Shown: positions 34,299 through 43,577, counted from the stretch's first letter. The stretch: 64,000 nucleotides of DNA from Microbacterium atlanticum (GCF_015277815.1 NZ_CP063813.1:2542001-2606000), one strand, 5' to 3'. Program-made: numbers and translations. Notes: generated by a model not told the origin, from the sequence alone.

Positions 34299-35165
34299 AT
34301 GCAGAATCGACCGTCGACGCCCGCTGGACGGCGCGGGACCGGACCGCTGATCGGCCCGGTCGACGGCCCGGCGATCCACGTGATGACCTTCAACGTCCGC
34401 CGGCGGATGAACGGGACGTCGTGGCGGCGAGCCGATCGCTGGCGCCACCGCGCCGCGGCCGTCCGTGCTCTCCTGCGCACCGAGCAGCCGACGATCCTCG
34501 GCGCCCAGGAGGTGCTGCCGGATCAGGCCGCAGCGATGCGGGACGCCCTGGGCGGGCGCTACCGCTTCGTCGGTCGCGGGCACGGCCCGCGAGGCAGCGG
34601 TGAGGGGTGTCCGCTGTTCTTCGACGCCGAGCGGCTCGAGCTCGTCGAGTGGGAGCAGACGGCGCTGTCCGAGCGTTCCCGCGAGCCGGGCTCCCGGTCA
34701 TGGGGCAACTTCATCCCGCGCATCGCGGTGGAGGCGCGCCTGCGCGACCGGGTCACCGGTCTCGCGTTCACGGCGGTCAACACCCACCTCGATCCGTTCT
34801 CGCCCCGATCGCGCATCCGCTCGGTCGAGGCCCTCCAGGCCATGCTCACCCGGGGCCCCGCGATCCTCACCGGCGACCTCAACGCCGGAGAGGGGTCGCG
34901 CACCCTTCGGGCGCTCCTCGCGGACGCGTCCCTCCGGGACGCCTGGACGGCCGCGGAGCAGCGCGTGACGGCATCCGTCGGCACCTTCGCGAACTACCGC
35001 GCCCCGCGACCGGACCGGCCGCGCATCGACTGGATCGTCGTGACCGCGGACGTCGCGGTGCAGCGGGCGGCGATCAACGACTTCCGCCACGAGGAGGTGT
35101 GGCCGTCCGACCACCTGCCGGTCCAGGCCGTGGTGGCCCTCCCCGCCACGGGCGGTGCGCAGTGA
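34299..35165 (+). CDS. Endonuclease/exonuclease/phosphatase (EEP) family protein
   Basis: The 288-residue protein has the EEP motifs: 'MTFNVRRR' near 29-36 (Asn), 'ILGAQEVLPDQ' near 66-76 (catalytic Glu), 'VNTHLDPFSPRSR' near 163-175, 'ILTGDLNAGEGS' near 193-204 and 'WPSDHLPVQAV' near 268-278. There is no signal peptide, so it is probably cytoplasmic. It is coupled by GTGA to the membrane gene after it. The substrate could be nucleic acid or a phosphoester. Confidence 0.88.
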   Translation: MQNRPSTPAGRRGTGPLIGPVDGPAIHVMTFNVRRRMNGTSWRRADRWRHRAAAVRALLRTEQPTILGAQEVLPDQAAAMRDALGGRYRFVGRGHGPRGSGEGCPLFFDAERLELVEWEQTALSERSREPGSRSWGNFIPRIAVEARLRDRVTGLAFTAVNTHLDPFSPRSRIRSVEALQAMLTRGPAILTGDLNAGEGSRTLRALLADASLRDAWTAAEQRVTASVGTFANYRAPRPDRPRIDWIVVTADVAVQRAAINDFRHEEVWPSDHLPVQAVVALPATGGAQ

Positions 35166-35734
35166 TCCGCCGCTTCCTCCGGCGCCCGCAGGGCGCGGCG
35201 GAGTGGCTCGCCGACGCCGTCCGGGTGCTGGGACCGCTCAGCGTCATCGCGGGATTCGTCTGGTGGACGCCCGCCGCGGCCGGAGTGCTCGCCCTCACGC
35301 TCATCGGCCTCGTCCTGCCGCGCTTCGTCGGGGTGCGACCCGGCTTCGACATCGCGTTCTGCGTCACCGTGCTCGTCGCGGCCTGGAGCAACGTCCTCCT
35401 CCTCTACGAAACCGTGCCCGGGTGGGACCTGGTGGTCCACTTCGCGTGCACCGGCGTGCTCGCCGCCATGGGGTACCTGCTGCTGGCGCGGCTCGGCTTC
35501 GTGCCCCTGCCGGGCGACCCCGGGACGCGCCGCGGCACGCCCGTCCTCATCGTCACGACGCTGGGCCTCGCCCTCAGCGCGGTGTGGGAGATGCTGGAGT
35601 GGATCGGCTGGCGGTTCATCTCGGACGAGATCTTCGTCGCCTACCAGGACACCATCGGCGACATGGCCGCCGGCGGACTGGGAGGACTGACCGCCGGCCT
35701 CCTCGTGGCGCGGGTCAGGCTCCTCGAGGACTGA
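35162..35734 (+). CDS. DUF2238-like integral membrane protein
   Basis: The 190-residue protein has about six membrane segments and conserved-looking 'TVPGWDLVVHFACTGVLAAM' (about 86-105) and 'AVWEMLEWIGWRF' (about 140-152), then 'DTIGDMAAGGLGGLTAGLL' (about 164-182), which resemble DUF2238/YjdF membrane proteins. It starts with a GTG overlapping the EEP gene stop. It ends 20 bp inside a convergent phosphoesterase gene. Function unknown. Confidence 0.78.
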   Translation: MIRRFLRRPQGAAEWLADAVRVLGPLSVIAGFVWWTPAAAGVLALTLIGLVLPRFVGVRPGFDIAFCVTVLVAAWSNVLLLYETVPGWDLVVHFACTGVLAAMGYLLLARLGFVPLPGDPGTRRGTPVLIVTTLGLALSAVWEMLEWIGWRFISDEIFVAYQDTIGDMAAGGLGGLTAGLLVARVRLLED

Positions 35735-36224
35735 TCTCCGCCAGCACCACCTCACCCACCGCGCCGGAATCCAGGGTCGCCGTCATCATGGTGTGCGCGG
35801 GCTGACGGCGACGGTCCGTCGGCGATCCGGGGTTGAGCAGCCGCATCCCACCCGGCGTCACGGTGTCCCAGGGGATGTGGCTGTGGCCGAACACCAGCAC
35901 GTCGGCGCCGGCGAAGGCCGCGTCCATCCGCAGCTCCCGGCCGCGGGCATCCCCGGTCTCGTGGACGACCGCCACCCGCACGCCGTCGATCGTGCGGCGG
36001 GCGACCTCAGAGAGCCGGGCCCGCACGTCGGGGCCGTCGTTGTTGCCCCAGACGCCGAACACCTCCGCGTGCTGTGCGAGCTCGTCGAGGACGGATGCCG
36101 CCACCCAGTCGCCCGCGTGGATCACGAGGTCTGCGGCGTCCGCCGCCCGCAGCACCGCGTCGGGCAGACGGCGAGCCCGCCCCGGGATGTGGGTATCGGA
36201 GATGAGGAGGAGCCTGGTCGCCAT
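35715..36224 (-). CDS. Metallophosphoesterase, YfcE/MJ0936 type
   Basis: The 169-residue protein has all motifs of the YfcE family: 'LISDTHIPG' near 7-15, 'VIHAGDWVAA' near 34-43, 'VWGNNDGPD' near 57-65, 'VVHETGD' near 84-90 and 'VFGHSHIPW' near 107-115, followed by 'LNPGSPTDRR'. Such enzymes bind two metal ions and cleave phosphodiesters. I chose ATG 36224; the longer frame adds no conserved residues. Confidence 0.9.
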   Translation of the reverse strand: MATRLLLISDTHIPGRARRLPDAVLRAADAADLVIHAGDWVAASVLDELAQHAEVFGVWGNNDGPDVRARLSEVARRTIDGVRVAVVHETGDARGRELRMDAAFAGADVLVFGHSHIPWDTVTPGGMRLLNPGSPTDRRRQPAHTMMTATLDSGAVGEVVLAEISPRGA

Positions 36225-36449
36225 CCCCCGATTCTCGCCCCGCCGCGCCAGGATGTCGGAGATCACCGCAACGTCGGACCGATGCGGCGCATCCGACCGC
36301 GTTTCCGGTGATCTCCGTCGTTGCGGCGACGCGACGGGGTGCCGGCCGGGGAACTCCTAGCCCGCTCCCAGGTTGGCGGGACCAAAACGGGCGCGGCATC
36401 CGTTCTCCTCAGTGACGCCGCAGCCAGCTGCGTCGCTTCAGGAGGAATC

Positions 36450-36630
36450 GTGAGCATCGAGTACCGCAGAACCCCCCGTCTTCCGCGACGGCCCCCGCCA
36501 GGCCGGCGGGCTGAGATACTGCATGAACTCGGCTGCACTGCGCTTCGTGCCCGCATCGTCACTCGAGGACGAGGGCTACGGGGCCTACCGACACCTCTTC
36601 ACCACCGAGAACCAGGAGCACGCATCATGA
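36450..36630 (+). pseudogene. msrB remnant: N- and C-terminal ends of methionine-R-sulfoxide reductase joined by a deletion
   Basis: A GTG at 36450 with AGGAGG nine bases upstream begins 'VSIEYRRTP', which reads like an MsrB N-terminus. The frame then shifts by one base. The rest reads '[20 protein letters not shown]' and '[21 protein letters not shown]', the MsrB C-terminus including its catalytic Cys. About 80 residues with the zinc sites are gone. The stop overlaps the msrA ATG (ATGA), so the ancestral operon was msrB-msrA. Confidence 0.75.
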
Positions 36631-37181
36631 CCAGCGGTCCCTTCGACACCGGCGAGATCACCCGCACCCCGGGCACCGAGACGGCGGTCCTCGCCGGCGG
36701 CTGCTTCTGGGGCATGGAGGACCTCATCCGCCGCCAGCCCGGCGTGCTCGCCACCCGCGTCGGGTACACCGGCGGCGAGAACGCGCACGCGACCTACCGC
36801 AAGCACCCGGGTCACGCCGAGGCTGTCGAGATCGTCTTCGATCCCACGAAGACCTCGTATCGCGACATCCTCGCGTTCTTCTTCCAGATCCACGACCCGT
36901 CGACGCTGAACCGCCAGGGCAACGACATCGGCACGAGCTACCGCTCGGCCATCTTCCCCCTGACGCCCGAGCAGGAGCAGGTCGCGCGCGAGACCATCGC
37001 CGATGTCGACGCCTCGGGTCTGTGGCCCGGCAAGGCTGTCACCACAATCGAGCCCGCGGGGCCGTTCTGGGAGGCCGAGCCCGAGCACCAGGACTACCTG
37101 CTGCGCATCCCGAACGGGTACACCTGCCACTTCCCGCGGGCCGGGTGGGTGCTGCCCAAGCGCGCCGACGCCACCGCGTGA
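36627..37181 (+). CDS. msrA: Peptide methionine-S-sulfoxide reductase MsrA
   Basis: The 184-residue enzyme repairs methionine-S-sulfoxide. The active site is C26 in 'GGCFWGMED', followed by '[21 protein letters not shown]' (about 43-63) and '[20 protein letters not shown]' (about 86-105). The only other Cys is near the C-terminus ('NGYTCHFPR'), the probable resolving residue. Its ATG overlaps the stop of the msrB remnant, so translation may still depend on ribosomes crossing that broken gene. Confidence 0.95.
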   Translation: MTSGPFDTGEITRTPGTETAVLAGGCFWGMEDLIRRQPGVLATRVGYTGGENAHATYRKHPGHAEAVEIVFDPTKTSYRDILAFFFQIHDPSTLNRQGNDIGTSYRSAIFPLTPEQEQVARETIADVDASGLWPGKAVTTIEPAGPFWEAEPEHQDYLLRIPNGYTCHFPRAGWVLPKRADATA

Positions 37182-37193
37182 CGTGACCGGGAT

Positions 37194-37224
37194 CGGATGC
37201 CGCGGCCCGAGGCCGCGGCATCCG
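37194..37224. terminator. Bidirectional terminator built from the GGATGCC heptamer
   Basis: CGGATGCCGCGGCC pairs perfectly over 14 bp with GGCCGCGGCATCCG around a CGA loop, between the convergent msrA (ends 37181) and the secreted-protein gene (ends 37230). Both arms contain GGATGCCGC, the short sequence over-represented through the window. Confidence 0.82.
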
Positions 37225-37229
37225 TCATG

Positions 37230-37949
37230 TCAGTGCGACGAAGCCCACGCCGTGAGCGTCGTGAGCGGGATCCCCGACTTGGAGTCCTTCGCACTCAGTC
37301 GCAGCGCCTTCGCGATCTGCAGCGTCGAGCAGCCGCCGGCGTCGACCACCGTCACGCCGGCGCTGCGGCCGGTTCCGTCGATGAACTGCCCCGCGCGGTC
37401 GGCGAAGTACCGGCCGGCGAGGGGCTTGCTGACCGCGTCGGGCAGGACGGTGCCCGGGCACGCGTCGGCGGTGTCCGGTGCGCCATCCCTGTCGGCATCG
37501 GACGGGACGGGTGTCGTGCCGCCGCCGGACGCGCTCGAACAGTCGAACGTCCACGTGACCGCCGCGGGCGCTGTGCCCGCCGGCAGCAGGCTCCAGCCCA
37601 GACTGTACGACCCGTTCGCGGGAGCCACGAAGGTGATGCCCTGCGATGCGTCCGCCGCGTAGAACGTGAACGACAGTCCGGTCGACATGCTAAGACTGAT
37701 CTGGTCGCCTGCCCCGGCAGGCGACACCCGCGCGGTGATCGACTCCCCCGCCCGCAGCCCGACACCGCTGTAGACCACGGACGACTGCGTCGACGTCAGC
37801 CCTTCGAAGGTGGCGCACGAGTACGCCGTCGTGACGGCACCTCCGCCGCCGCCGGGCTTCGCGGCCGACGCTGGCGACACGGCCAGCGCGACCGCGATCG
37901 CCACTCCGGCGGCTGCCCCGATCGCGGCGATCTTCACTCGTCCTCGCAT
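37230..37949 (-). CDS. Secreted protein with a thrombospondin type 3-like calcium motif
   Basis: The 239-residue protein has a signal peptide (residues 1-30, 'SPASA'), a beta-rich region with two cysteines (C44 and about C138), a Gly/Ser linker and 'SDADRDGAPDTADACPGTVLP' (first 20 shown by its Asp-rich pattern near 152-171), a TSP3-type calcium-binding repeat. A last helical segment follows. The domain organisation suggests a stable exported surface or medium protein. Function unknown. Confidence 0.75.
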   Translation of the reverse strand: MRGRVKIAAIGAAAGVAIAVALAVSPASAAKPGGGGGAVTTAYSCATFEGLTSTQSSVVYSGVGLRAGESITARVSPAGAGDQISLSMSTGLSFTFYAADASQGITFVAPANGSYSLGWSLLPAGTAPAAVTWTFDCSSASGGGTTPVPSDADRDGAPDTADACPGTVLPDAVSKPLAGRYFADRAGQFIDGTGRSAGVTVVDAGGCSTLQIAKALRLSAKDSKSGIPLTTLTAWASSH

Positions 37950-38135
37950 GCGCTCTCCCCACCCCAGAGGTCACGGAGCGGCCCTCCATCGGGCCGCTGA
38001 CCACCAGCAGTACCAGAAGAGTGCGCACATCCGCCAGCTTTTCGGGCGCAGTCAGCGTCCGGCGACCCCATAGGGCGATGCCCGCCGTTCGTCAAGAGGG
38101 TGCGCCGCGTCGCGTGCGCCGCGCACGCTGGAACC

Positions 38136-38591
38136 ATGACGCAGATCATCGAGACCATCGACGTCGACGTGCCCGTCACGATGGCGTACAACCAGTGGAC
38201 CCAGTTCGAGAGCTTCCCGCACTTCCTGGAGGAGGTGGAGTCGATCACCCAGATCGACGACACCCACAACCGCTGGAAGGTGAAGATCGGACCCTTCGAG
38301 CGGGAGTTCGACACCGAGATCACCGAGCAGCATCCCGACGAGCGCGTCGCGTGGCGCAGCACCGGCGGCGAGACCGCCCACGCCGGCGTGGTGACGTTCC
38401 ACAAGCTGGACGAGGACAAGACCCGCGTGACGGTGCAGATCGACTGGGAGCCGACCGATGCGATCGAGAAGCTCGGCTCTCTCGTCGGCGCCGGCAAGCA
38501 CGCCGTGAAGAAGGATCTCGAGAACTTCAAGGAGTTCATCGAGAAGGCGCCGCGCGAGACGGGCGCCTGGCGCGGTGACGTTCCGCGCTGA
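38136..38591 (+). CDS. SRPBCC-fold protein (polyketide cyclase-like)
   Basis: The 151-residue protein starts 'IIETIDVDVPVTMAYNQWTQF' (5-25, first 20 shown by pattern) and has 'SFPHFLEEVESI' near 28-39 and 'WRSTGGETAHAGVVTFHKLD' near 75-94, typical of the START/Bet v1-like SRPBCC family that binds hydrophobic ligands. In actinobacteria such proteins are often stress-induced. It is a single gene with a strong palindromic terminator. Confidence 0.87.
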   Translation: MTQIIETIDVDVPVTMAYNQWTQFESFPHFLEEVESITQIDDTHNRWKVKIGPFEREFDTEITEQHPDERVAWRSTGGETAHAGVVTFHKLDEDKTRVTVQIDWEPTDAIEKLGSLVGAGKHAVKKDLENFKEFIEKAPRETGAWRGDVPR

Positions 38592-38607
38592 CGCCGGCGC
38601 GACGGAC

Positions 38608-38645
38608 AGCGGATGCCGCACCCCGGCCGGGGTGCGGCATCCGCT
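38608..38645. terminator. Perfect 38-bp palindromic terminator
   Basis: AGCGGATGCCGCACCCCGG is followed directly by its exact reverse complement, forming a 19-bp stem with an effective GGCC loop. It lies between two convergent genes (stops at 38591 and 38649) and contains the GGATGCCGC motif in both arms. Confidence 0.83.
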
Positions 38646-38648
38646 CGT

Positions 38649-39308
38649 CTACGCCCCGTCGTCCGCGACCGGCTCGACCGGCACCGTCGGCTCGACGGGC
38701 TCGACCGGCTGACGCAGGATCGTGCGCAGCCGCTCCGGAGCCGACCGCCGCGGGTCGGCGAGGTAGATCTCGTGGTGACGTCCGGTCATGCGCAGTCCCC
38801 GCGACGGGATGAACCGGTCGTGCATCTCGGCCAGCACCGGCGCCTCGTCGTCGTACGAGCCGATGTGCAGCGTCTGGACGCACGTCCCCTCGGCGAGCTC
38901 TGCCAGCCGGAGCGAAGAGACGGCAGGCGTGCCGCCCTTGTCGGCCACGGACCGGCGGGCGCGCTCCACGTCGGCCTCGTCGATCCACTCGGGCACGAGG
39001 ATCATCATCGTCCAGCTCCACCTCGACTTGTCGCGCGAGGTCGTGAACGTCTCCATGTCATCGGACCACCACAGCCCCTCGAGCGGCATGACGACGTAGT
39101 CGCGGTCGAGCTCTGACTTGCTGAGGAACTTGATGCGATACGACACGCCGTAGAGCGCGGCGACCGCGTCGGCATAGTCGGCGGAGGTGTTGGGATCGCC
39201 GTAGCCGTCGACCATGAGATACCGCAGCGCGGGCACCTCGACCACCTCGAACACGCCCCGGCGGGCGGTGTACGAGGGAATCGTCCGCTTCAGGTCGACC
39301 TTCGTCAA
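38649..39308 (-). CDS. GyrI-like small-molecule-binding protein
   Basis: The 219-residue protein contains the GyrI-like fold used by stand-alone effector-binding proteins: '[19 protein letters not shown]' near 22-40, '[11 protein letters not shown]' near 58-68, '[10 protein letters not shown]' near 72-81, and '[20 protein letters not shown]' near 180-199. The likely start is a TTG at 39308, which overlaps the gnd stop (TTGA). The short C-terminal tail is Pro/Val/Glu repeated. Ligand unknown; coupling to gnd is unexplained. Confidence 0.8.
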   Translation of the reverse strand: MTKVDLKRTIPSYTARRGVFEVVEVPALRYLMVDGYGDPNTSADYADAVAALYGVSYRIKFLSKSELDRDYVVMPLEGLWWSDDMETFTTSRDKSRWSWTMMILVPEWIDEADVERARRSVADKGGTPAVSSLRLAELAEGTCVQTLHIGSYDDEAPVLAEMHDRFIPSRGLRMTGRHHEIYLADPRRSAPERLRTILRQPVEPVEPTVPVEPVADDGA

Positions 39309-40396
39309 ACCGCGTCCTCGGCTGTCTGCGACTGCCCATGCGCGGACGACTCGGACTTCCGCCCGCCCGCCTCGAGGACGTCGCCGGCCGGGAGCTCCTG
39401 GTGGCCGCCGAACTGCAGCCGCATGGCCGAGAGCACCTGGTTGGCGAAGCGGTCCTCGTCGCGCGAGGCGAACCTCTCGAACAGCGAGGCCGCGAGCACC
39501 GGGGCGGGGACGCCGGTGTCGACCGCCGCCTTGACCGTCCACCGGCCCTCACCCGAGTCCGACACACGGCCCGCGAGGCCGTCGAGCGTCGAATTCCCGT
39601 GCAGCGCGGCCGCCGTCAGATCCAGAAGCCACGAGGAGATCACCGAGCCCCGTCGCCACAGCTCGGCGACCCGGGGCGTGTCGATCGTGAACTGGTAGAA
39701 CTCCGGCTCCTCCAGCGGCGCCACTTCGGCGGAGTGCTCCGCCTCCTGGACACCCGCATCGGCGTGCTCGAGGATGTTCAGCCCCTCCGCCAGGGCGGCC
39801 ATGACGCCGTATTCGATGCCGTTGTGCACCATCTTCACGAAGTGCCCGGCCCCCGACGGTCCGCAGTGCAGATAGCCCAGCTCCTCGGGCGCGAAGTCGC
39901 CCTCGCGTCCGGGCGTGCGCGATGCCTCGCCGCTGCCCGGCGCGATGGTGCGCAGGATCGGCTCGATACGCTGGAACGCCTCGTCGGGCCCGCCCACCAT
40001 GAGGCAGTAGCCGCGCTCCAGGCCGAACACGCCGCCGCTCGTGCCGACATCGACGTAGTGGACGCCGGTGGGCTGCAGCGCGACCGCGCGCCGTACGTCG
40101 TCGCGGTAGTTGGAGTTGCCGCCGTCGATGACGATGTCGCCCGGCTCGAGCAGGGCCGCCACCTCGTCGACGACCTTGCCCGTCAGTCCCGCCGGGATCA
40201 TGAGCCACACCGCGCGGGGCGCGGCCAGCTTCGACACCAGGTCGGCAAGGCTTGCGGCCCCTACCGCCCCCTCGCCGGCGAGCGTCGCGACGGCATCAGG
40301 GCTGACGTCGTACACCACGCACTCGTGACCGTCGCGCATCAGACGCCGGACGATGTTCCCACCCATCCGGCCGAGGCCCACCATTCCCAGCTGCAT
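39305..40396 (-). CDS. gnd: 6-phosphogluconate dehydrogenase, decarboxylating (short form)
   Basis: The 363-residue enzyme converts 6-phosphogluconate to ribulose 5-phosphate. It has the NAD(P) motif '[14 protein letters not shown]' near 6-19, '[12 protein letters not shown]' near 88-99, '[21 protein letters not shown]' near 115-135 and '[14 protein letters not shown]' near 187-200 with the catalytic Lys. This is the GndA/YqeC-like short branch, often NAD-linked. A 30-residue polar tail is added. It is translationally coupled to the GyrI-like gene. Confidence 0.93.
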   Translation of the reverse strand: MQLGMVGLGRMGGNIVRRLMRDGHECVVYDVSPDAVATLAGEGAVGAASLADLVSKLAAPRAVWLMIPAGLTGKVVDEVAALLEPGDIVIDGGNSNYRDDVRRAVALQPTGVHYVDVGTSGGVFGLERGYCLMVGGPDEAFQRIEPILRTIAPGSGEASRTPGREGDFAPEELGYLHCGPSGAGHFVKMVHNGIEYGVMAALAEGLNILEHADAGVQEAEHSAEVAPLEEPEFYQFTIDTPRVAELWRRGSVISSWLLDLTAAALHGNSTLDGLAGRVSDSGEGRWTVKAAVDTGVPAPVLAASLFERFASRDEDRFANQVLSAMRLQFGGHQELPAGDVLEAGGRKSESSAHGQSQTAEDAV

Positions 40397-40529
40397 CGCC
40401 GCTCCTCACTCGTCGGTCGGGCGCACCGCGGACGGATGCCCGTGGTCGAAGTCTAGGCAGGCCCCGGCCGTCGGGAGCGGGTTCGGGCAGAACGGCCGGG
40501 CGGGACCGGGTGCGTGCTTGACTGAGACC

Positions 40530-41183
40530 ATGCGCGAAGTGGCGATGTTCCCGCTGGGAAGCGTGCTGTTCCCCCACACGCCGCTCCTCGTGCGCATCTT
40601 CGAGCCTCGCTACCTGACGATGCTCGGCAGGCTGCTGGACGAGGTGGACCCGCGTTTCGGGGTCGTGCTCATCGAGCGGGGGCGCGAGGTCGGGGGCGGC
40701 GACGTGCGCACCGGCATCGGGACGTTCGCGCGGCTGATCCGGGTGGAGGCGGCGAACGAGGCGATGTACGCCGTCGCTGTCGGGGGTGGTCGGTTCGAGG
40801 TCGCGGAATGGCTCGACGACGACCCGCATCCACGTGCCCGGGTCACCGGCGTGCCGGAGCTGGAGTGGGACGACGCCCTGACCGCGCTCCGCCGCGAGGC
40901 CGAGGCCATCGTGCGCCGCGTGGTGGCCCGGGCCAGCGATGCCGCGTCCGACAGCCTCGAGGCCGTGCGGTGGGATGCCGCGACCCCGCTGTCGGACGAT
41001 CCGGTCGAGGCCGCCTGGCAGCTGGCCGCCCTCGCGCCCCTGGGCGAGCTGGACCGCCAGCTGCTGCTGCGCTCGACGACGATGGGCGGCCTCCTCCGCG
41101 CGATCATCGACCTGACGCTGGACATCGAACCGGTCATCACGGCGCGCCCGGCGGACGACGGAGGCTACTCGGCGGCCGGCTGA
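40530..41183 (+). CDS. LON peptidase substrate-binding domain protein
   Basis: The 217-residue protein starts 'REVAMFPLGSVLFPHTPLLV', continues 'IFEPRYLTML' near 23-32 and 'FGVVLIERGREVG' near 43-55, the pattern of the Lon N-terminal (LAN) domain. The ATPase and protease parts of Lon are absent, as in many stand-alone actinobacterial versions. Its role is unknown. It ends 1 bp from a convergent membrane gene. Confidence 0.88.
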   Translation: MREVAMFPLGSVLFPHTPLLVRIFEPRYLTMLGRLLDEVDPRFGVVLIERGREVGGGDVRTGIGTFARLIRVEAANEAMYAVAVGGGRFEVAEWLDDDPHPRARVTGVPELEWDDALTALRREAEAIVRRVVARASDAASDSLEAVRWDAATPLSDDPVEAAWQLAALAPLGELDRQLLLRSTTMGGLLRAIIDLTLDIEPVITARPADDGGYSAAG

Positions 41184-41184
41184 A

Positions 41185-41862
41185 TCAGCCGTTGATGATC
41201 GTGCTGAAGGCGAGGACGATGATCAGCGCGTTCAGGAAGAAGCTCGTCACCGTGTGCCAGACCACCGTCCAGCGCATCCGCGTCGTCATGACCTGCACGT
41301 CCGAGACGGAGAAGTTCGTCGCGTTCGTGAACGAGAAGTAGACGAAGTCGGCGATCCGCGGCGCCGCCGTCCCCGGGAAGACCAGCGGCGGGGGCTTCGC
41401 GATCCGGTAGCGCCGGTGGTAGATGCGGGCGAACCCCCAGTGGTACAGCGCCCACGACAGCAGCATCGCCGAGATCGCCACCGGCTCGACCCAGCCGGCC
41501 CAGTTCGGATCGTCGCGGAGAATGAGGATCTCGGTCGCCGCGACGAGCCCCACGGTGCTCGCCAGGAACGTCGCCACGACGCTGACGACGGCGACCGCGG
41601 GGTGCAGGTCGAGCCGCCCGAGCCACCGGGGCGCCGCGATCTCGGACCGGCGCACGCTGATCGCCACCGCGATCACGGACGCCAGCCAGTACACGCCGCC
41701 GATGAGACACCACAGCGCCAACGCGTCCACGGTGTGATCCGGATCCTCCGCGAGGAGGATCGCGAGGCCGACGCCGATGAGGGCGAGCTGCACCAGCAGG
41801 TCCGCGACCCGCAGCACCACCGCTCCCACCACCAGGCCCCCCAAAGCGATCCTCGGTGCCAC
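41185..41862 (-). CDS. DUF1345 integral membrane protein
   Basis: The 225-residue protein has five to six membrane helices and the family pattern 'SWALYHWGFARIYHRR' near 138-153, 'DFVYFSFTNATNFSVSDVQV' near 172-191, and 'VWHTVTSFFLNALIIVLAF' near 200-218. DUF1345 proteins are predicted inner-membrane proteins of unknown role. It lies 14 bp downstream of the kinase-like gene on the same strand and may be co-transcribed. Confidence 0.87.
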   Translation of the reverse strand: MAPRIALGGLVVGAVVLRVADLLVQLALIGVGLAILLAEDPDHTVDALALWCLIGGVYWLASVIAVAISVRRSEIAAPRWLGRLDLHPAVAVVSVVATFLASTVGLVAATEILILRDDPNWAGWVEPVAISAMLLSWALYHWGFARIYHRRYRIAKPPPLVFPGTAAPRIADFVYFSFTNATNFSVSDVQVMTTRMRWTVVWHTVTSFFLNALIIVLAFSTIING

Positions 41863-41876
41863 CGTAGCGGGTGGCC

Positions 41877-43577
41877 TCAGTCGCCGCGCCCCGGGCGCCC
41901 GGCGAAGCCGGCGAACAGCGTGTGCAGCAGCGGAATCACCGACCCGATCATCAACACCGTTCCCACGAACAGGTCCTCGGCGCGCAGCACCGCACCGCTG
42001 ATCAGCAGGGCGGCGAAGAGCACGGCCGAGATCGCGCGTCGTCCCATGCGCTCCAGGCGTCGCAGCCGCTGGTCGAGTTTGGGCGCATCGGCGACGAGAC
42101 GCCCGTTCTCCACGCGCGTGATCACGTCGTCGAGCCGTCGGGGCAGTCGCGCCATCACCACCGCGGTGGCGGCCGTCTCACGGGCGACGGCCTGAACCGC
42201 GTTGCCGCGCTCGTCGCGGATGAGGCGATCGGCGTACGGCTCGACGGCATCCCAGACGTTGAACGCCGGGTCGAGCGAGCTGCACATCCCGCTGGTGAGC
42301 GAGACGGCCCGGATGATGAGCAGGAAGTTCTCGGGCAGCTGGAACGGCAGCGATCGCACGACGTCGCCGAACTCCGTGGCGAAGGCCTGGAACTCCCGCG
42401 GGTCGACCTTCTGCAGCTCGGCGAAGCCCATGCCGCCGAAGCGGGCGAACAGCGCGGTCATCGCGCGCTCCAGCTCGCCGGTGTCGGCGGAGGGGAGGAG
42501 GACGCCGACGTCGCGGATGCTCTCGATCATCTTCGCGCTGTTGCGGGACGCGACCGCGATGATGAGCTGCTGCAGCCCGTGACGCAGCCGGTCGGGGACC
42601 TCACCCATCATCCCGAAGTCGATGAAGGTGAGGGTGAACCGCTGACCCGAGCCGCCGTCGGTACGCGGAAGGGGGGTGACGAAGATGTTCCCCGGATGCG
42701 GATCGGCGTGGAAGAAGCCGTGCGAGAACAGCTGATCGAACATGACGTTCGCGAACTCGACGGCCACCCGGGCGGGGTCGATGCCGGCGGCACGAAGCCC
42801 GTCGACGTCGTTGATCTTGATGGCGGTGACGTCCTGCAGCGTCAGCACGCGCCGCGTGGTCCGCTCCCACGCGACATCGGGCACGGCGACGCGCGCGTCG
42901 CCGGCGAAGTCCGCAGCGAACCGCTCCGCGTTCTGCGCCTCGTGGAGGTAGTCGATCTCCTCCCGGCTGGTGTGGGCGAACTCCTCCAGCAGCGCCGGCA
43001 GGTCGACGTGGTCGCGCACGACCTGCACCCGGTCGAGCCACGCCGCCACGCGACGCAGCGCCGCGAGATCGACGTCGACGATCGCCTCGATGCCCGGCCG
43101 CTGCACCTTCACGACGACGTCGCCGGATCCCGCCTGGGCGGCGTCCTCACTCGTCAGGCGGGCGCGATGCGCCTGCCCGAGGGATGCCGCCGCGACCGGC
43201 GTCTCGTCGACCCACGCGAAGGCCCGCTCCAGCGGCAGGCCCAGCTCGGCCTCGGCGAGCGCGCGGATGGCGGGGAAGGCGACGGGCGGCACCTCGTCCT
43301 GAAGGCCCTCGAGCTCCTTCGTGATCTCGGGGGGAAGGACGTCCAGCCGCGATGAGAGGAACTGGCCGACCTTGATCATGAGGCCGCCGTACTGCACGGC
43401 CAGGACATGGAACCGGCGCGCGATGTTCTGCAGGCGCCGGGCGCGCCCACGGGCGGCGAGCGCGCCCAGGCCGAGCCGCGGCAGGAACCGCTCGTACCAC
43501 CACGCCTGGACCATGTAACGTCCGGCGAACCGCAGGATCCTGCGGTAGCGGGCGCGCGTGTTCCCGACGTCGGCCAT
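41877..43577 (-). CDS. ABC1/UbiB-family atypical protein kinase-like
   Basis: The 566-residue protein has the UbiB hallmarks: 'YGGLMIKVGQFLSSR' (KxGQ motif, near 64-78), 'AAASLGQAHRA' (Ala-rich loop, near 123-133), 'VVVKVQRPG' near 147-155, 'FFHADPHPGNIFV' near 283-295 and 'LTFIDFGMMGE' near 310-320. Two membrane helices near 515-560 anchor the C-terminus. The family supports quinone or lipid metabolism. ATG 43577 follows GGAGATTCG. Confidence 0.92.
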   Translation of the reverse strand: MADVGNTRARYRRILRFAGRYMVQAWWYERFLPRLGLGALAARGRARRLQNIARRFHVLAVQYGGLMIKVGQFLSSRLDVLPPEITKELEGLQDEVPPVAFPAIRALAEAELGLPLERAFAWVDETPVAAASLGQAHRARLTSEDAAQAGSGDVVVKVQRPGIEAIVDVDLAALRRVAAWLDRVQVVRDHVDLPALLEEFAHTSREEIDYLHEAQNAERFAADFAGDARVAVPDVAWERTTRRVLTLQDVTAIKINDVDGLRAAGIDPARVAVEFANVMFDQLFSHGFFHADPHPGNIFVTPLPRTDGGSGQRFTLTFIDFGMMGEVPDRLRHGLQQLIIAVASRNSAKMIESIRDVGVLLPSADTGELERAMTALFARFGGMGFAELQKVDPREFQAFATEFGDVVRSLPFQLPENFLLIIRAVSLTSGMCSSLDPAFNVWDAVEPYADRLIRDERGNAVQAVARETAATAVVMARLPRRLDDVITRVENGRLVADAPKLDQRLRRLERMGRRAISAVLFAALLISGAVLRAEDLFVGTVLMIGSVIPLLHTLFAGFAGRPGRGD

